Positions 5,575-9,141 of a stretch of 9,141 nt of DNA are shown piece by piece. The position numbers and the translations under genes were made by a program. The DNA comes from Methanothrix sp. (GTDB lineage: Archaea > Halobacteriota > Methanosarcinia > Methanotrichales > Methanotrichaceae). The notes beneath the pieces are model-generated. The model made no database searches. It saw nothing but the letters and a program-made list of their open reading frames with translations, and had not been told where the DNA came from. The stretch lies in assembly GCA_028708055.1 (NCBI GenBank), contig JAQVZT010000089.1, positions 1 through 9,141 of the forward strand, read 5' to 3'. The first letter of the stretch is position 1. Every line of letters starts with the position of its first letter.

Positions 5575-6765
5575 ATGAAGAGAAATATCAAGGTTGAACG
5601 CCTCAATCAAAGACCGTTAGAGCAGCAGGAGATCGAGCTGGTAGAGCGCAAGGGAATCGGACACCCGGATAGCGTGGCAGACGGCCTCGCAGAGTCCATC
5701 AGCCGGGCGCTTTGCCAGGAGTACCTTGATAGATTTGGAGCGGTATTGCATCATAACACTGACAAGACGCAGATTGTGGCGGGCCGTTCCAAGCCCGCTT
5801 TCGGTGGCGGCGAGGTCATCTGTCCACTCTATATCCTTCTGACGGGGCGTGCCACTCGTGTCTTCAAGGAAGTTGAAATACCGGTGGACACCATTGCCAT
5901 CAAGGCGGGAAGAAAGCTTCTCGGCGAGTCTCTCTCCAACCTGGATGTCAACAATCACATCATCCTTGATGCCAAGATCGGCATGGGATCATCTGATCTG
6001 CGGGACGTCTTCAGCCGCAAGGTTCCCTCTGCCAATGATACCTCATTTGGCGTGGGATATGCCCCGCTCTCTGAGACTGAGAACATTGTATTCAATACCG
6101 AGCGCGAGCTGATGAGGCTCAAGAAGAGCGTTCCAGCGATAGGCGAAGACATAAAGGTCATGGGGATGCGCCAGGGCGATGTCATCAGCCTGACCATTGC
6201 CTGTGCCATGGTCGATAGGCACGTTGCCAGCCTCAAGGATTATGTAGAGACTAAGGGCGCTATCATCGACCACATCGTTGAGTATGCCGGGCAATTCACT
6301 TCTCGAAAGGTGAACGCGCAGATGAATGTGGCAGACAATATCGATCAGGGGTCCGTCTACATCACCGTCACCGGCACATCAGCCGAGATGGGCGACGACG
6401 GTGCGGTAGGGCGCGGGAACCGTGCCAACGGCATGATCACTCCCAACCGGCCCATGAGTCTGGAGGCTACCTGCGGCAAGAATCCCATTAACCACGTGGG
6501 CAAGATCTACAACCTGCTCTCCACAGAAGCTGCCAAGCAGATTGCTGCACAGGTAGAAGGCATCGACGAGGTCTATATCAAGATCCTCTCCCAGATCGGC
6601 AAGCCCATCGACGAACCGCACATTGCCAGCGTGCAGATTGTGCCCAAAGAGGGCGTTGACATAAAGAAGTTGGAGGCGGGAGCCGCGGAGATTCTGGATG
6701 ACTGGCTGGCCAACATTCCCAGGCTGCAACAGATGCTGTTTAAGGGAGAGCTGAGCACTTATTAA
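5575..6765 (+). CDS. mat: S-adenosylmethionine synthetase, archaeal type (methionine adenosyltransferase)
   Basis: Makes S-adenosylmethionine from methionine and ATP, releasing phosphate and diphosphate, in the cytoplasm. The 396-residue length and sequence match the archaeal AdoMet synthetase family (sometimes labelled metK), which differs strongly from bacterial MetK. Visible signatures: the N-terminal ELVERKGIGHPDSVADGLAE with His30 and Asp32 of the GHPDS motif; HHNTDKTQIVAG at 59-70; GMGSSDLRDVF in the middle; and, in the C-terminal third, GAVGRGNRANGMITPNRPMS followed by EATCGKNPINHVGKIYN, typical of the archaeal family. The protein is complete. It follows the permease gene by 102 bases and is followed by two hairpins. 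SAM made here would feed methyltransferases and radical SAM enzymes such as the one at 7815-9002. No SAM-responsive RNA element was recognised in its leader. Function is very secure; the link to the upstream transporter is only positional. Confidence 0.97.
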   Translation: MKRNIKVERLNQRPLEQQEIELVERKGIGHPDSVADGLAESISRALCQEYLDRFGAVLHHNTDKTQIVAGRSKPAFGGGEVICPLYILLTGRATRVFKEVEIPVDTIAIKAGRKLLGESLSNLDVNNHIILDAKIGMGSSDLRDVFSRKVPSANDTSFGVGYAPLSETENIVFNTERELMRLKKSVPAIGEDIKVMGMRQGDVISLTIACAMVDRHVASLKDYVETKGAIIDHIVEYAGQFTSRKVNAQMNVADNIDQGSVYITVTGTSAEMGDDGAVGRGNRANGMITPNRPMSLEATCGKNPINHVGKIYNLLSTEAAKQIAAQVEGIDEVYIKILSQIGKPIDEPHIASVQIVPKEGVDIKKLEAGAAEILDDWLANIPRLQQMLFKGELSTY

Positions 6766-6778
6766 AAGCAGTCATCTT

Positions 6779-6804
6779 CTCCGCAAAATAGGTTTCATGC
6801 GGAG
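6779..6804 (+). terminator. First hairpin after AdoMet synthetase
   Basis: CTCCGCA (6779-6785) pairs perfectly with TGCGGAG (6798-6804) around a 12-base loop, beginning 14 bases after the stop codon. One G-T and one A-T pair can extend it outward. No T-run follows, so it may be a 3'-end stabiliser rather than the terminator proper. Confidence 0.5.
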
Positions 6805-6823
6805 GAAATGATTCAATAGCAAT

Positions 6824-6849
6824 GCGCTGCCAGGATTGCGTGGCAGCGC
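6824..6849 (+). terminator. Second, stronger hairpin after AdoMet synthetase
   Basis: GCGCTGCCA (6824-6832) pairs perfectly with TGGCAGCGC (6841-6849) around an 8-base loop. This 9-bp GC-rich stem is the most stable-looking in the gap between the convergent synthetase and Cache genes. A short T-run (6888-6891) lies about 40 bases further on. Confidence 0.55.
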
Positions 6850-6903
6850 CGCATACCAGATCCGCCCGGACTGGGCAGGCTCTCGTACTTTTAGTTTCCG
6901 ATT

Positions 6904-6934
6904 AAAAAAAGGATGTTTCTGCCATTACGGGCAG
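6904..6934 (-). terminator. Hairpin plus oligo-T terminator of the Cache gene
   Basis: On the minus strand CTGCC (6934-6930) pairs with GGCAG (6923-6919) around a 6-base loop that contains most of the TAA stop codon. Eight bases later comes a run of seven T (6910-6904). Oligo-T runs are the standard archaeal termination signal, so this is the best-supported terminator in the window. Confidence 0.7.
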
Positions 6935-7440
6935 GATATGTATATTCCCGATCCCAGGAACCAATCATCGTCAACTTTCGCTGCATAGGCGATCTTGAAC
7001 TCCTCTTTGTTTCCGTGAGCGGGATTGGGGAAGATGAAGTACGTAAATCCTTTTCCAGTTCTGGCAACGTTTAGCGTGTTCAGAAGGGATGGGACGCCAT
7101 TGATATCGATTACATCCAGCTTGTTTTTGCCAATCCAATCAGGCTTGAATGGATGGGCGAGACAGGTTCCATTGAAGTCGTAGGCATAGATGTAGAGATC
7201 TCCTCGGACAAATGAGCCGCTCCTATTGCTGAACTCTTCTAGCGCTTTATCTTTGCCGTTCTTTTGAACAAAAGCCAATGCAGACTCGACAAATGAGACT
7301 AGCTGCGTCTTGTTGGACGAGGCGGATAATGATTCATTTGCCGGAACTGTCGAATCCGCTTCTGCCAATGCAATTTCCAGTACGAATGCAGTCGTGGCGA
7401 GCAGCAAGACTGCTGCAATTATTATATTCCTGTTCTTCAT
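6925..7440 (-). CDS. Secreted single Cache-domain (sCache_2-like) protein
   Basis: A 171-residue protein from ATG 7440 (174 from TTG 7449). A basic N-terminus (MKNRN) and a hydrophobic run to about residue 25 form a signal peptide or membrane anchor, with possible cleavage near ALAEA (24-28). After a Ser/Asn-rich linker, residues about 45-168 form one Cache domain: a long helix, then GDLYIYAYDFNGTCLAHP (80-97), WIGKN, DINGVPSLLN, GKGFTYFIFPNP, and a C-terminal KIAYAAKVDDDWFLGSGIY. These are hallmarks of the small-molecule-binding Cache_2 domain, usually the outer sensor of chemoreceptors and kinases. Here nothing follows the domain, so it is a stand-alone extracellular binder or a partner of a separate signalling protein. 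ATG 7440 is favoured over TTG 7449 because AAAGGG lies 9 bases before it. It converges on AdoMet synthetase and diverges from the 83-residue gene. The ligand is unknown. Confidence 0.85.
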   Translation of the reverse strand: MKNRNIIIAAVLLLATTAFVLEIALAEADSTVPANESLSASSNKTQLVSFVESALAFVQKNGKDKALEEFSNRSGSFVRGDLYIYAYDFNGTCLAHPFKPDWIGKNKLDVIDINGVPSLLNTLNVARTGKGFTYFIFPNPAHGNKEEFKIAYAAKVDDDWFLGSGIYISCP

Positions 7441-7470
7441 GCCAATCAACCCTTTTGAGGACGATTAGCT

Positions 7471-7480
7471 TCATAAAATA
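7471..7480. promoter_or_regulatory. Shared bidirectional TATA-like element between divergent genes
   Basis: On the plus strand TCATAAAATA lies about 30 bases before ATG 7502, which would give a leaderless transcript. On the minus strand TATTTTATGA puts a start near 7453 and a leader of about 13 bases before ATG 7440. One AT-rich element may therefore serve both genes, which share only 61 bases of upstream DNA. Confidence 0.4.
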
Positions 7481-7501
7481 CTTATTGCCTTCTCACATAT
7501 C

Positions 7502-7753
7502 ATGGGCCCTGAGTTCATGAGAGTGGTATTAGATGCCGGTGAGCAGCGGGTGGCTGGCAGAATAGATGGCTGTCCGCTGCTCAACGCTCATCGAAACCTC
7601 GGTCAGGACAAGCCGACCGGAACGGCATCTCACTGCCAGGCGTTCTGTAGCAGTTCGGTGCAGAGCCTGAACCCGCGGTGCACCATGAGTTACACGAAAA
7701 GGATGTGCACAGGCGACGATCATTGCGAATATGCCATACAGCTGAAGAAATAG
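7502..7753 (+). CDS. Small Cys-rich protein, C-terminal piece of an ATC hydrolase/V4R-like or methanogen output-type domain
   Basis: An 83-residue protein with six Cys (24, 45, 49, 60, 69, 75). From residue 22 on it has a clear family pattern: DGCP, an H..LG segment, HCQAFC at 44-49, SLNPR, then YTKRMCTGDDHCEYAIQL at 64-81. The ending TK-x-M-C-x-GDD-x-C-E resembles the C-terminus of L-2-amino-thiazoline-4-carboxylate hydrolase-like proteins, V4R-type domains, and Cys-containing output domains of methanogen signalling proteins. Those domains are usually 130 residues or more, so the N-terminal part is missing here: the frame upstream hits a stop at 7466-7468. It may be a truncated remnant or a genuine short protein; a TATA-like element placed for a leaderless ATG 7502 favours expression. 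ATG 7517 is an alternative start. It converges on the radical SAM gene and ends just before a shared hairpin. Function is not assigned. Confidence 0.6.
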   Translation: MGPEFMRVVLDAGEQRVAGRIDGCPLLNAHRNLGQDKPTGTASHCQAFCSSSVQSLNPRCTMSYTKRMCTGDDHCEYAIQLKK

Positions 7754-7758
7754 CTATT

Positions 7759-7781
7759 GGCGAGCACATCAATTGCTCGCC
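7759..7781. terminator. Perfect 8-bp hairpin between convergent genes
   Basis: GGCGAGCA (7759-7766) pairs exactly with TGCTCGCC (7774-7781) around a 7-base loop. It starts 5 bases after the stop of the plus-strand 83-residue gene and lies 33 bases beyond the stop of the minus-strand radical SAM gene, so it can act for both directions. T-runs beyond it are short. Confidence 0.65.
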
Positions 7782-7814
7782 GGAATTGGAGCATTCACGC
7801 AGCATCATGCGCAT

Positions 7815-9002
7815 CTACTGATTCGATGCCAGCTTGCGGACCAGCGGCATGATGGCCGGACGGGTTCCTTTCGAGGGCGCAGCCGGATTGGCAGAAAGCC
7901 CCATCTCCAGGCCCATAGAGCCCATCATCTCCTTGTTAAAGCGATCTGAGATCTCATCGAATATCCTTTTGTAAGCCTGGCAGTGGGGGTCAACGCCTCG
8001 AATTTCGCCTTCTGTGGGAGCAATTGCGTTGTACGGACAGCCTCCACGGCAGTAGCGGATATGCTTGCAGCCCTTGCATTCCTGGTCTACGTACTCTTTG
8101 AAAGCACGCATGCGCAGTCCGGCGGGCGACTGCGCCAGATCCTGCTGGCTGGGCCTGTCCCGGACGTTGCCCATGACATATTCAGGCATTCCCACGAAAC
8201 GGTAGCAAGGATAGATGCTGCCGTCCGGGCCCACGGCAAAGGTGTTCTCCATGCAGTCCACAAATGTGCAGACCGTGCCCCGTCCAGTGAAGACGCACCT
8301 GGCATAGTCGTTGATGTTTCGAACCTCGATCCGGTCCATGTTCTCCAGGTACTTGTCCAGCAAATAGACCAGCAGCTCTCCGTACCTCTCCGGCGACAGG
8401 GCCCATTTATCCGGCCCGTCGCTTCGCAGGGAGGGAAGCGCCGGATGCAGCTTGAGTGTGAGGTCCTTGCTCAGGAAGAAATTGAAGATATCCTCCTTGA
8501 ACTGCTCTGAGTAGGAGGTGAAGGTGCATATGAACTGCACCTGAAGGCCGTGCTCTTTGGCCAGTTTGTACCCTCGCATAGTCCTCTCAAAGTAGCCCTC
8601 GGATCTCTGCATGTCGTTTAGCTCCTGCGGGCCGTCCAGGCTGGAGCCGATGGGAATGTTGTGTTCCGCAAGGACATCGGCAAGCTCAGGAGTAAGCATC
8701 CAGAGATTGGTTTGCAGAGCAAAGTTGGGCTCGAGCTGGGGCAGCTCGTTGGATAGCATCGGCAGAGCCTGCCGGTAGAAGTCAGCCCCGGCTAAAAGCG
8801 GCTCGCCGCCATGAAATGTGAACGTCACCGGATCGATGCGAAAATCCTGAAGCCAGGCTACGATATCCCTGACGGTTTCTATGCTCATTTTGGGAGAGCC
8901 TACCTCTGAGCTCCAGCAGTAAGCGCATTTGGACGGACAGCCCAGGGTGGGGATGATCATGACGTGAAAAGGCCTTTTTGGTTTACGCTTTTGTCTTATC
9001 AT
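7815..9002 (-). CDS. Radical SAM/SPASM protein, putative peptide- or protein-modifying enzyme (methanogen type)
   Basis: A complete 395-residue radical SAM enzyme. The cluster motif is C22-x3-C26-x2-C29 within PTLGCPSKCAYCW, binding the 4Fe-4S cluster that cleaves SAM to the deoxyadenosyl radical; HGGEP follows at 64-68, the usual SAM-contact strand. The C-terminal SPASM region has Cys245, Cys250, then G-x4-Cys266 (DGSIYPC), C309-x2-C312-x5-C318, Cys322 and Cys341, enough for two auxiliary clusters. This matches anaerobic sulfatase-maturase-like enzymes and especially the putative peptide-modifying radical SAM proteins of methanogens (I recall them as the Mhun_1560-type family; not checked). 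A 40-residue tail after the SPASM region is low in conserved features. ATG 9002 starts at the conserved N-terminus, behind a weak GAAGGG site. Substrates of the group are short Cys-rich peptides or proteins; none is clearly encoded beside it. The convergent Cys-rich 83-residue protein is only a speculative partner. Confidence 0.9.
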   Translation of the reverse strand: MIRQKRKPKRPFHVMIIPTLGCPSKCAYCWSSEVGSPKMSIETVRDIVAWLQDFRIDPVTFTFHGGEPLLAGADFYRQALPMLSNELPQLEPNFALQTNLWMLTPELADVLAEHNIPIGSSLDGPQELNDMQRSEGYFERTMRGYKLAKEHGLQVQFICTFTSYSEQFKEDIFNFFLSKDLTLKLHPALPSLRSDGPDKWALSPERYGELLVYLLDKYLENMDRIEVRNINDYARCVFTGRGTVCTFVDCMENTFAVGPDGSIYPCYRFVGMPEYVMGNVRDRPSQQDLAQSPAGLRMRAFKEYVDQECKGCKHIRYCRGGCPYNAIAPTEGEIRGVDPHCQAYKRIFDEISDRFNKEMMGSMGLEMGLSANPAAPSKGTRPAIMPLVRKLASNQ

Positions 9003-9053
9003 TTCTTTGCCCTTCTACCAATTATCATTTGCCGCTCTCAAATACGCTGGGCA

Positions 9054-9061
9054 ATATTTAA
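9054..9061 (-). promoter_or_regulatory. Candidate TATA box of the radical SAM gene
   Basis: On the minus strand TTAAATAT lies about 55 bases before the start codon. A transcription start about 26 bases downstream (near 9031) gives a leader of roughly 28 bases with a weak GAAGGG ribosome site. The rest of 9062-9141 holds no recognisable gene. Confidence 0.4.
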
Positions 9062-9141
9062 CTATTCTCTATTCAGTTCGCTATTTTCTTATCCTCTGGT
9101 GATTCGCTCTGCGCTCATCCGCGCCCGGCGCAGTGGCGGAA

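Noticed and set aside
4630..5610. A long (326-codon) open minus-strand frame opposite the permease gene.
   Set aside because: It is antisense to a clear membrane permease, its protein is rich in His, Gln and Gly as expected for the complement of hydrophobic codons, and it has no domain signature.
7581..7814. A 77-codon minus-strand frame rich in Cys, starting at the base after the radical SAM stop codon, which looks like a tempting precursor peptide.
   Set aside because: It is exactly antisense to the plus-strand 83-residue protein, which shows clear family-like motifs. It has no Shine-Dalgarno site, and the shared hairpin 7759-7781 falls within its first third. I judge it a shadow, although the position keeps it worth a glance.
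7983..8510. A 175-codon plus-strand frame within the radical SAM gene.
   Set aside because: It is antisense to the SPASM region, whose cysteine pattern is fully explained by the minus-strand gene.

Overview
The window looks like chromosomal DNA of a methanogenic archaeon, most probably a Methanothrix (Methanosaeta)-like member of the Methanosarcinia. The reasons are an S-adenosylmethionine synthetase of the archaeal type, a methanogen-style radical SAM/SPASM protein, a secreted single-Cache protein, a small archaeal winged-helix regulator, TATA-box-like elements at leaderless or short-leader distances, and moderate GC content. The genus is an inference from protein flavour, not something the sequence proves.

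Layout, left to right. Bases 1-500 hold the C-terminal part of an NMT1/SsuA-type ABC transporter substrate-binding protein (+), ending in a perfect 11-bp hairpin. After 360 bases with no convincing gene comes a large cytoplasmic hybrid histidine kinase (888-3509, +; GAF-PAS-GAF-HisKA-HATPase-receiver), visibly more AT-rich than its neighbours and bacterial in style. A 267-base gap contains a cluster of inverted and direct repeats. Next is a small winged-helix DNA-binding protein (3777-4064, -) with a TTG start behind a strong Shine-Dalgarno sequence. A gene-poor stretch (4065-4680) carries a possible structured element and a perfect 15-bp tandem duplication. Then come an ABC transporter permease (4681-5472, +) and archaeal AdoMet synthetase (5575-6765, +), which ends in two hairpins.

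The right third holds a secreted single-Cache-domain protein (6925-7440, -), a divergent 83-residue Cys-rich protein (7502-7753, +) that looks like the C-terminal piece of a larger ligand-binding or hydrolase-type domain, and a radical SAM/SPASM enzyme of the putative peptide-modifying type (7815-9002, -). The last two genes converge on a shared perfect 8-bp hairpin.

How the genes may work together. The substrate-binding protein and the permease belong to the same transporter class, but about 4 kb of signalling genes and repeat-bearing DNA separate them, and no ATPase gene is in the window. The permease may be co-transcribed with AdoMet synthetase, which supplies SAM to methyltransferases and to enzymes such as the radical SAM protein at the right end. 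The hybrid kinase, winged-helix protein and Cache protein are plausible sensory or regulatory parts with unknown partners. No CRISPR array, tRNA, rRNA or intact insertion sequence was recognised.
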